Part shown: positions 25,785 through 36,785 of the stretch, one piece after another | Layout: each line of letters opens with the position of its first letter | Position numbering within the stretch: the stretch's first letter is position 1 | Source of the DNA: Dirofilaria immitis | Lineage: Eukaryota; Nematoda; Chromadorea; Rhabditida; Onchocercidae | NCBI GenBank assembly: GCA_024305405.1 | Contig: JAKNDB010000070.1 | Coordinates: 372,001 to 436,000 of the forward strand | Reading direction: 5' to 3' | DNA length: 64,000 nucleotides | The notes under the pieces: generated by a model | The model's input: only the letters and a program-made list of their open reading frames with translations | Database searches by the model: none | What the model was told of the DNA's origin: nothing | Translations under genes and position numbers: made by a program

Positions 25785-27421
25785 CAAATTGATGAAGCAT
25801 TATGAAATGAACATTGTTCTTTATCAATATTGAATTTTTATAAAATTTATTCATTTTCTAAAAATAATTATTCAAGTCATTAAAATTTAAATTAATGCTA
25901 ATCTCGTTGAAACATCAAATATACCTATTTTATTATTAAATATGCACATGTATCATTCTAGCAGTTCAAAAAATATATCTTTCGAGAGCTATTTATTATA
26001 TGCATAAGTTATTTAATAATCATCGAGATAGATAAGAGAGAGTTGTATTTGTAGTAAATTTAATAAATACATGAATTAATTTGAATATATAGATAATATT
26101 TTTGCACATCGAAATTATGAATCATTTATTAGGAGCTGAGAAAATCTCAGAAAAAATAACGAACTATTGAAATTTCGGAATTGCGATAATAGAATATCTT
26201 AGACAGAGCCAGTTTAATTAATTGGTAGTACTATTTATATATCGTTTTTACAAAATGAAATAAAAGGTTCACCACTTGGAATTTATTTAAATCAACAGGC
26301 CTTGGCGGTTACTGTATATTACAGTATACGTTTTACATTCAGAACTTTTAATATTCTGGACAGTAACATTTTCTAATTGATTTTCATGTTCATTTTATAC
26401 GATAATACAAATAATTCTAAGCATTTAACTAATGTATAGTAACTAATATTTCCGAACAAAGTTTAAATGAATTGATAAATAAATAAGAGAACAGATTATT
26501 TAGGAGCAATAAATAAATAAACTAAATTGATTCAAAGCGGTTCACTGGATATTATTCTATCGAATGATTTTAATTTCATGTATTGATTTTTGAGATCAAA
26601 TCAACGATATTAATTACCTATTAATTTTAAAAATCCATTTTAAAAGACAGTTATGTACAGCTATCGAACGCGATGACATTTAGCACTTAACAAGATGACA
26701 TTTTTGTTGGTATTCAATAATGATGTTGATAGTAACAAAAGACAATATACATCAGAGATAAATGGATGATAAAGTCGATTATAAAGTTATTGATACCATT
26801 AATTTATGTACCAAAAATATCTTTACGATAGAAAACCAAACAGGTATTCAGATGTATCATGATGTTGTAATTCTATCATTGCTGAATATTTTTCACACTG
26901 CAAATATTTCGTTTGTTGATAACTTACAGCAATAATGATATTTCACTTATGTGGTAAGTATTTTCTAAGATAAAAATATTCAAATATCATTCAATTTGTT
27001 TCTTAATTTAATTTTCATTTTATTATTACTCTGATATTATAGTGGTTAAAATTATTTTTATTCACTTGAGATTTAAATCATTTAGTAATTATTTTAAATT
27101 ATCCTAAAATATGAATATTTTTTTAGATTAGCATTTGTGAATTTATTTTCATTCCATTCTATAATTTTGTTTAAACGTAATAGTGCTAAAATTATATTTT
27201 CCACAGATAATTTTTTTGCATATTCTAAAAAATACAAAATATATACTACTATAAATATTTAATCTTTTATCATTTTATCATTTGTTTGCAACTTAGTGCT
27301 TTAACAGCTACAATCTATCATCCATTCCTTTGATCAGTTGCAATATCGTCGTATCCGAAAAAAAAAAAGTTTTATTCAACAATTTTTGACAGTTCCGGTG
27401 TATGATTGGAGGTGAGATATA
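25785..27421. other. Non-coding stretch
   Basis: AT-rich, no exon supported. A possible trans-splice acceptor (tttttgacag) ends at 27392, upstream of the next small frame. Confidence 0.55.
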
Positions 27422-27562
27422 ATGGCTATTAAAATGGATAATAAAATGATGATCATGACAATAACAACAATATTAACATCGATTGGTGCATATAAAATGG
27501 GTTTTATGGATTGGATGTTTAAGAAGGATGGTAAAGGTAAAATGAATAGTGGTGGCAAATAA
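27422..27562 (+). CDS. Candidate microprotein C (46 aa), possible relative of A and B
   Basis: ATG 27422 to TAA 27560-27562, with AATAAA at 27583-27588 only 20 bases after the stop and a good acceptor about 30 bases before the ATG. A short upstream frame (7 codons) precedes it. The peptide has a central hydrophobic stretch and then AYKMGFMDWMFKK, resembling the AYxxG[HYF][LM]D motif of microproteins A and B, then a Lys/Gly-rich tail. The resemblance is weaker than between A and B and could be chance. Confidence 0.45.
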   Translation: MAIKMDNKMMIMTITTILTSIGAYKMGFMDWMFKKDGKGKMNSGGK

Positions 27563-28308
27563 GACTTATCATAACTTTGTACAATAAATGAATCCTTCAA
27601 AATTCTACGATTAATTTCAAGAAGACAAAAGTCAAAATATAACAATGATAAGATGATTATTTTTAAAATTTGTATATATGATTCATACTGAAATCTTTCA
27701 TAATATTTCCAACTGATAACAATTTTGAAGAATAAAATATTTTCATTTGTACTGTGTTCGTTTTTTTTCATAATTTTTATTAGATAATATAATAATTATT
27801 TGATATGATTGATTAAAGAAGTTTGATGATAGTTTGAAATTGAAATATGATTTTGTCAAATTGAATCGTTTACATTTCCATATCTCATATCACACATTTA
27901 TTTTATTTTAACTTATAAATTAAATACACAAATAAACAAAATAACAATGAATATTCGAATTAAATGTAATAAATTATAACAATGCTTCAATCAATTCTTA
28001 TCAGAAATGTTTTCAATTAATTAATTATTGTATTTAAGTACAATTAATTACATACGATAAGAATAACATTTCAATAATGAGAATAATTCTGTCATAAAAA
28101 AAATTTTTTTTTATTCAATGAATAATATCTCTTTCATATAGCCTTCATATCATATAAATAAAAATTAAGAAATAATCGTTAGCTAAATATACATCAGAAA
28201 TATATCAAAACTTTTTCGATTGTTTAAGTCATCTTAGTAAAATCAAAGATAAAGTTATTGCAATTAATTTATCACTCAATTTTTTTCATCTTAAGAAAAT
28301 CAAATAAA
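27563..28308. other. Non-coding stretch
   Basis: 3' flanks of two converging genes. Nothing else seen. Confidence 0.55.
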
Positions 28309-31301
28309 CTAATCCTCCTCAATCATATTTGAAGTAATATTCCAGATAGCAGATTCTGAAACTATTTCAGTTTCTGCTGTACTATTTACTTCTGTACTAT
28401 TTGTTTCTGTATTATTTGCTTCTGTACTATTTGCTACTGTACTATTTACTTCTGTACTATTTGCTTCTGTACTATTTGCTTCTGTACTATTTGCTTCTGT
28501 ACTATTTGCTTCTGTACTATTTACTTCTGTTGATATCACATTTGTTATTATTGATTTCTCCTCTGCATTGATAGTGGCAGTATCAATAGCATCTGAAAAA
28601 TTGATTTCAGTATTTACAGAATCAAAGATGATAATAATAAATCGCAACATCAATTGTGACATCCCGATTATTCGGCTATGACAATTGCCTCTAATAATCG
28701 ATTAGTTTAGTTATAACATTCAATATGGAAATAGTGCAAATATCAAATTCATTACATCTATTATCCGGAAATGAATTAAGTTTCAACATGAACGATATAA
28801 TTTATATAGTACATGAAATCTATGATTGGATTCACTACCTGATTCTTCGTCGAAATCACTAATTAAGATATTATGTCGTTTATTTGAACCACTGAAAACG
28901 CCCTCACTATGCAGTTCTCTACAGTAACCCAATTCTGTATTCCATTTCCCGTCCAAACACATAGCAGATGATGGACCAACTGGTAGTTGACCTATGGAAC
29001 AATGCAGCATCGCAAATGTTCCAGATGGATATATGTCGGAGATTTCTGGCTGTAAAACGAGAAACTTATTTCAAATACATCTGAAACCGATATAGCGTGA
29101 AAATAGTAGCAAGTGCATTCATGCATTTATTAAATTAAACATACATATCCATGAATCTATCTGTATTAAAATTGATTCATCTATCATTTCAACATTAGTT
29201 AGTTAATTTGGATGAATGCAAAAGCATAATTCTTTCAGATCTTGAAATTCTATTTATATGTAAATGAATGAAGTATGAATTATTAGAAATAAAATAATTT
29301 TATAAATTATGCAAAGGAAGAATATATGATGAAGTATTAGTAGAAATAATAATAAAATGAAAATATGTAAATTGTGATATTTATGCATATTTCAGAGCTT
29401 TTTTTTCTTCTAAAAATGAATAATTAAAATCAAAAATATTTTTATAATTTCGAAGGATAACTTTTTGTAGTAATAGCTTACTTTTCCTTCTCTTCACTTT
29501 AACTTATTCTATAAACTTTTTATAGTAATAGCTTACTTTTCCTTCTCTTCACTTTAACTTATTCTATAAACTTTTTATAGTAATAGCTTACTTTTCCTTC
29601 TCTTCACTTTAACTTATTCTATAAACTTTTTATAGTAATAGCTTACTTTTCCTTCTCTTCACTTTAACTTATTCTATAAACTTTTTATAGTAATAGCTTA
29701 CTTTTCCTTCTCTTCACTTTAACTTATTCTATAAACTTTTTATAGTAATAGCTTACTTTTCCTTCTCTTCACTTTAACTTATTCTATAAACTTTTTATAG
29801 TAATAGCTTACTTTTCCTCTTTTTCACTTTAACTTATCGTATATCTAGAAATTAAAAAAATTTCTTCTTATTATTAAAATTTTTAGAGCTACTTGGTAAA
29901 ATATAGAATACCTGAAATCATTCAAATTTTTAACATTATATATTATGCTATTGATCAATCGATTGAATGATTTAAAAATCATTAAAACAAGCATAAGAAA
30001 ATCAATCAATAGAGTATGAAAATCATAACGAAACTTTTTGCTACAAAGTTCACATAAAATCATGCAAACATGCTGAAAATAAACTTAAAAAATTTATTAA
30101 TATAAACTTATATTTAAATATTATGAATAATAAATATAAACAAAATTTTGCCTAATTTTTCTAATATTTACCAAAATATAAGAATAGGAAAAGTTAGTTA
30201 TTAACTGAACAAATAGGTTCATAGAATTATTTTTATATTATTCATTTTATCTTTAGTATTTTCATATTAAAATAACAATAAATTGTTTACATGCACATGC
30301 ATATGATTATAAAAAAATTATTTACAGGCATGTAAACAACGTTTGATTCAGTATTCTGAGGACTGCAAGCTTTATTAGTTAATACACAATCACCTGAAAT
30401 ATATGAAAATTTTAGCAATTATATTTAGAGCAATAAATATCATAATAATCAAGATGATTGATAAATACATACTGTAAAGAATTAATCTCAAGTATAGGAA
30501 ACTTACTCGAGACTTTTAGAAACTCAAGAATTCTAGATCAGCTATTATTGATTATTGAAGACTTAAAAATATATCTAAAACAGTGTACGAGAGATTCTAA
30601 AGATAAGAAATCATAAATTGCTAGATGTAATTTTCTTCTCTTCTAATGCACTATACTTGAATCTATTAAATTCAAAAAAATGACCAAGTTTGTGATTCCA
30701 TGTTCCATTGGTTTGACAGAAGACAAGGAAAGGTAACGAACTAACATATCCAAATTTGCATGCCATAAGTGCTGCTGTTCCTGGTGCATGTTTCATTTTA
30801 TAATCAGCTTCCATATACATTACACTTCCACTGCTTGTTGTAGTGATATCTTCACAAGCTAAATCATACTGATAGATTCAATAGAAGTTATAAAATTTGT
30901 TTTCTTTAATTTTAATTAAACAACATGTTGAATGATAAGAATTTGATAACATCTTATATTTTATCTTTTTATCTATTCGACAATATTTCATAAAAGTAGG
31001 ATGATAAGTGTTATTAGGAATTTTTTAACAATTTTGAACCTTCTACTTATCATGGCTTTATTGTTAGCTTTGTTAAATATTAGATAATAATTTTTAGTAA
31101 TCATCATGAAACTTAAGATTGCAATCTCTGTTCTAACCTTTCAACTTTGCATATTTATCCTACTTCATAATATATCATCTATCTTTCAGTTTTTTTAAAG
31201 TTGATAAATGAAATGTATGACTTACTCGAAATAGCAACTGTTGTTGTTGTAGCAAATAAAGGCGATAGAAAGATTGAAAAATATTCAAATCGAATTAACA
31301 T
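28309..31301 (-). CDS. Secreted protein with two sushi (CCP) domains and a sequon-repeat tail (5 exons, 302 aa)
   Basis: Exons: 31226-31301, 30685-30858, 30326-30393, 28839-29049, 28309-28688; phases close to 909 nt. Exon 1 gives a signal peptide (MLIRFEYFSIFLSPLFATTT). Sushi 1 spans exons 2-3 with Cys in CEDITT, LMACKFGY, VFCQTNGTWN and LGDC. Sushi 2 spans exons 3-4 with CVLTNKAC, MLHCSIG, AMCLDGKWN and LGYC. Both show the four-Cys layout and the conserved Trp before the last Cys. Exon 5 encodes a short hydrophobic patch, then a 5-residue repeat (NSTEA / NSTEV) with about 11 N-glycosylation sequons. Sushi domains bind proteins on cell surfaces, including complement; no role in host evasion is shown here. 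No transmembrane anchor is convincing, so it is probably secreted. Intron 3 carries a 55-bp minisatellite. Confidence 0.8.
28374..28530 (-). repeat. 15-bp coding repeat encoding tandem N-glycosylation sequons
   Basis: About ten 15-bp units (ttctgtactatttgc on the + strand) translate on the minus strand as N-S-T-E-[A/V], one sequon per unit, with point variants such as NNTET. Confidence 0.9.
29468..29838. repeat. 55-bp minisatellite, seven copies
   Basis: The word agcttacttttccttctc recurs every 55 bp from 29475; the first six copies are nearly identical and the last is diverged. It lies in intron 3 of the sushi gene. Confidence 0.95.
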
Positions 31302-32969
31302 TATTTTTTAATGGTATTTCTGAAGAGAAGTTGAAATAATGTTTTCTTAGAAATAGAATTTCATTTAAATTTTATTATCTTCAAGATAGCTAATTAAAAT
31401 ATTGATTAAATAACATAAATTAAAATGACTACCTTTTTTTTTTCAAATGAAATTGAATATTTGAAAATAAAGCTTATCGGATTGCTTTGTAATATAAATA
31501 TTATTTTACGATTATTTCAATTAAATTATTTATTATCAAAAAAGTTGCATAATTGTTGCTGCACATTTTTGATTTATATATTTCCAAAAGTTAGTTACAA
31601 TATAAAATAAACGATAATATTTAAATTTATATAATTTTTCCTTTTGTTTACTAAACAATAGTTTTGATAATAATATAGAAATAGTTCTTAAATTGATTAT
31701 TAGAATTATTCAAGTTGAATCTAAGAATTCTATCATATGCAAAAGAAACAAAATAAAGCTTAGAATGATGAAGGAAAATAAAAAATTGCGAAAATTAATA
31801 TTAAAAATTAAATAAAATCATAATTCCATCCAATTTAGTTTATTATATATCAAGTCGATTAATCGCCTACGAATGTAATTAACAAATAATGAGTTACGAG
31901 AATACAAATTCACATATAATACGATGAAACAACCTTGCTCTCTTGGTCAAAGATAAATTGATAAATAATTCTAAGTTGTAAATATTTTCTGCTAACATAT
32001 TTGTATTATTCATTATAGTAATCTTTGAGTTAATAAAATTTTATTCACTAATAAATATCACTTAAATGTATATTAAAGTGAGAAATCCTTATAATTTTGA
32101 CAATCTTTAATAGTTAAGTGATAAGAAAATAATGCAAAAAAATAGACATTATCAATAAATTTATCATTATCATTATCAATGGCTACATTTGCAAACATTT
32201 TTCATTTGATAAAGAAGTTAATGTTAATGGATAATTTGAAGCAGCAACTGAATAATTAAGTAACTATCATAAAATGTTAAACTAATATCATCTAAATCAA
32301 TAACAGTTAAGATTGAGGATTATTTCTATTTCAGGAAATTAAGATTGAATTTAATTTAATCGGATACAAAAGTTATCATAAATGATCATAATATAATCTT
32401 TATCATCACTCTCGACATTGTTTTCATTATCAGTAATAATTTGAATAATACTGTTATATAAACTAATTTATATTTAATAATTGCATGGAATAAATACATG
32501 AAACGAAATATGAAATATGTTGTAGAAAGAAAAAAAAAAGAAAGAGAATATTCAATTTGTCATCTACTAATCGTTGATCTATTTTGATTTATATTTTAGT
32601 CGAGAATTTCTTAAAATTTTAATAAAATTAAATTTGAATTTCAACTATAAAATTTCTCTACATTTCCTACATATCTATAGAAATTTAGAATATAACAAAA
32701 GCTTTATTTATTATTAATACATTCATCTTTCATCACTTCTTTTTGATATTTGATATATGATAAGTTTGATATTTGATATATCATTTTATAAATAATCACA
32801 TATTTTGATAATTTCAAATATGCTGAAATTCAAGGCAATTCGGATCAAGCAAGAAGAAGAAAAGTATCAAGTTTGATTGATTTATTCTATTCTGAAATTT
32901 TAGATCAAATTTTATTTTTAAATCTCAAAGTTGATTTATGAAGAATTTTCATCATCCGCGTACTGCATG
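31302..32969. other. Non-coding stretch
   Basis: Upstream flank of the sushi gene and of the tRNA gene. AT-rich; no exon supported. Confidence 0.6.
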
Positions 32970-33041
32970 AGCAGCGTGGCGCAGTGGAAGCGTGCTGGGC
33001 CCATAACCCAGAGGTCGGTGGATCGAAACCACTCGCTGCTA
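32970..33041 (+). tRNA. Initiator tRNA-Met (CAT)
   Basis: A 72-nt cloverleaf without intron. The acceptor stem AGCAGCG pairs with CGCTGCT, followed by discriminator A. The anticodon loop CCCATAA (33000-33006) is flanked by CTGGG/CCCAG and has anticodon CAT at 33002-33004. Initiator hallmarks are present: A1-U72 pair, three G-C pairs at the anticodon stem base, and ATCGAAA in the T loop. A TTTT run at 33052-33055 would end pol III transcription. The only non-AT-rich patch nearby. Confidence 0.97.
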
Positions 33042-36000
33042 TCGTCATTACTTTTGAATTTTAACCAAAATTTCATTGATTTTCTCATCTTTGCAATTTT
33101 TATTCCATTTCTTATATCACAATTATTTATTCATTTATTTAAAGAATTTTACAAATAATATAAATCAATTTCTAAATATGTAATAAATTGTTTTAATCAT
33201 TTATAGCACAAGAAAAAATGTTATATTAAATGCTAATTTATTTTAGAGTCGAGAAATTTCATTTCTCGAGATTTGAATCTCATCCAGGCATTGAATAAAT
33301 CACAATAAAAATTTACAGATTATAATAAAAAATGTAGAAAATTAATTTAATATATCAAAAATTCTTGCAAACAATAAAATAAATATTAAAATATTTATTC
33401 AAATTTAAAATCTGAAATTTTCGCGCAATTATTAATTTATTTCAATTTAGTCACTAATTGCCAATATAATTTTAGTTAATAAATTCATTCAATAATTAAA
33501 TTATATTAGAATATAACATTTTAATAGAATATAATATATATATATATTATAAATAAATATTTAATAACAAACAAAAGTGTAAAAAATTATATTCGATACT
33601 TTCTCGAATAGTTGAAAGAATGCAATAGTCATTTGTGATGTTAAAATATCGTTTTATTTCAGCAATACTATTAAATGAAATCAGTCAAAAAGATAGAGCA
33701 ATATGATAAGATTTTAGTGTTAAGAAATTGTTAATTTTTCATCATATAACAGAATAAAAGATTAATATGATATATTCATGATATTTTATCAGTACAACCA
33801 TTCATGTTGTAAATTCATCTCTTTCATATTTGTTACTTCTTTGCTATCAATCTTGTTTCTTCTTTGGAATGTATTATTAATTAATATTATCGCTTTAATT
33901 CTATTAATGATCAATCCTATTACATTTTAGGTATTCGATTCATTAATTTATATATAATAGAACTTATAAAATTAGTAATTATTAAAATGCATTAATTGAA
34001 AGCATTTAAAATTGCAATTTTTTTATTTTTCAATAGTTTTATTTATCAAATCTACAAATTATTTGGAAATACTTCTGCCCATTTACTTTCAAAATTTGTA
34101 AACTTTTATCATTCCTCTTCCTCAACATTCTCGAAATTTTATTTATTGAAACATTGATCATGATTGAGAGTTTATTAATTATTGAAAATTCAATATTAAA
34201 ATTTAAAAATTGAAGAGGAAATTCTAAAAAACCAAAAGTGGCATTTATTATCATGATGAAGAAAATGTTGAAATTTCTTTATTAATCAGTTATCTTATAA
34301 TCGTTTCCTTTATCCTTATCAATCAGGTACCTATCATAATCTCCTTTTATGATATAAAAAAATATCATTATATTACTAACTATAAATGAATTACTTGAAA
34401 AAGTTAATAAAATATTTTCATTTCATATCCAAAAGGTATGTTAAAAAGTGAAATAATTAATTTTGTTGATTCAATAATAGATAATATGCAAAATATTTTT
34501 CAATTACAATGATATTTTCAATGATTTTCAGTCTTCTGTCTTTATTATTAAAATGTTTATTTATTGATTTATATCAATATTATCAATTCCCTTTTTGCTT
34601 TTTAATTTCATAGCATGAAATTGATTATATCAAGTGATGTTCTAGCAATGCCAATAACAGGTTTCATCGGACATGATTAAGTGATTAAACTTTTTTTGTT
34701 GCTTTTTGATGAAGGACTTTTGGAATGCATGGCTGTTATCAATGAGATATCTACCGAAAAATCATTTATTTACTTCCAGTGGCATCTGTCCTTCTGATGC
34801 TTATCTGATAAAGTAGAGCAGATATAACTTATGCATTTTGTATGAAACTCATAAAATCGACAATATCATCAAAGATACATTCATCATTTTCGTAATATCA
34901 TCAACAAATATGTGTCCTTCAAAGGATTCCTCACAGTGAAACCGATGAATTCAAATTCAATTTCAGATTCACTAACCGTCTAAATGGTATACTGGAATGT
35001 AACAAACTAAATGATGATAAAAGAAAAATATAACGATAAAACTAATGTAGCAATTGCTACTTTTTTGAAATAAAATATATTCATCGATCAATATCTAATT
35101 ATATATTCGATCATTAGAATAATACTAATACTGAAGAATCTTATGCTAATCGGTAGAGAATATTAGCTGTTCAATTTATTCGATTTAATTGAAATTTACA
35201 ATTATTTCAAACTTTTCCATCATCTTTCCTTAGTGCTACTTCCTTATCATTATATCTTATATCTTAATCGAATTATAGCGACATTTCAGTTATTGTACTA
35301 TGTCGATGGATATTATATAACGGATAATGAAATTTATTGATAACTAGATATAAGATGTAACTAAAATAAAATAAATTATATCATGCTCATCACGAGTAAA
35401 CTTGTCAGAACAGAGAAGTGATAAAAATGAAAACTCATATTTATATTATTTCTTTAATTTTTTTTCTTTTATTCATTAAAGCAAATCACCCCTCCATACT
35501 ATTATTAATAGAATCATGGGGTAATTCCTGTCCAAAATTTCTATTTCTATTAGCATATAAGCTTTTCTTATTTCTTTGACCCAAATAACATCCATAACCA
35601 TAAATGTAAGTTTAGAAATAAACTGGATATTAAAGCAGTAAAGCATTTTCTTCAATAAAAGATAGATGAATAATCGATATAACTCCAAATACTTCTGGCA
35701 ACTTTAAATTGTTAAACATAGAAAGGAAAGCTTATTAGATTTCTCTCGACTTAGGCAAACTGCAAAAGTAATCAAGAGCACAAATGAAACCGATCATTCA
35801 CGTCATGAAAGAACTGGAATTATTCCTTTAAACTAAAATTATGCTTTATAATTAGGTGAAATGAACAAAACACCAACCGCTTACCAAATCTCTCCATTGC
35901 ATGACTATCAATTCAAGCCAATACACATCCAATAATATCAGTATTTTAAATGACGAAATATTGGGTTATGTCTACTTATTGTAGTCATTTACTAGAAAAA

Positions 36001-36231
36001 TCATCAATCAATGGAAACAATTTATCAAAACATCAAAAAAAATCACCAATCAGTAGAGAACATTATTCATAAAGTATCTTGAAAATTTAAATCAAAAACA
36101 AAAGATCAGCTCTGAAATTCCGAAAACTTTAGCATTTAAAATTGAACTGATCAGAAATCAACAATCAAACAATTAATATAAAGCAGCATATCATAAAATT
36201 GTATGGAATATAAATTAGCAGAGTAAGTGAA
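33042..36231. other. Non-coding stretch between tRNA and WARS
   Basis: AT-rich. A somewhat more complex patch at about 34600-35000 has no open frame that I can support; it could be a decayed mobile element, but no terminal repeats or conserved motif were recognised. Confidence 0.5.
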
Positions 36232-36447
36232 CTTTTTGATAGTGCTACCTATTCTCCATTCTTACTCCTTCTCATCTATCTATCAACCTACCTATCTTTC
36301 TACCTATCTCTCTAGCTATAAACATAGATATGGATATATGAATGAATTACAAATAGTACTTTAAAGATTACAAAAGATAGATAGAAAGATAGGTAGGTAG
36401 ATAGATGAGAAGGAGTAAGAATGGAGAATAGGTAGCACTATCAAAAG
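36232..36447. repeat. Long inverted repeat (~72-bp arms, ~66-bp spacer)
   Basis: The left arm (about 36232-36309, contains gatagtgctacctattctcc) and right arm (about 36376-36447) are reverse complements at roughly 95 percent. It lies about 340 bp beyond the WARS stop codon. It could form a large hairpin or be a fold-back mobile element; no target-site duplication was identified. Confidence 0.9.
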
Positions 36448-36785
36448 TTGAGAACATAATAGCCGGAAGAAGTCAATGTTGTGACTTGTTGAAGCTTCAT
36501 GCAAGTACAATCACAGATAAGGATACAACGAAAAAAAATTATAAGAAAATGGCTTGCAAGATATTTATAAAACAAAGTTATTTTAAACAAGTAATTGATT
36601 CACAAAATTATGGCCAACCTAAATGCCTTTTTGCTCTAGAAGACAAGCGATTACAATGCAAAAATTAAATAAGCACGCAAACAAAAACTTATCCATGATT
36701 AAACAGCACAAAATGTGATTCAAAACAATCTTCAACAACGGTTAAAAAAACCAAATCAATATACGCTCAGAAATTAAAAACAATT

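Noticed and set aside
34600..35000. Possible decayed transposase
   Set aside because: No open frame, catalytic motif or terminal repeats that I could support.
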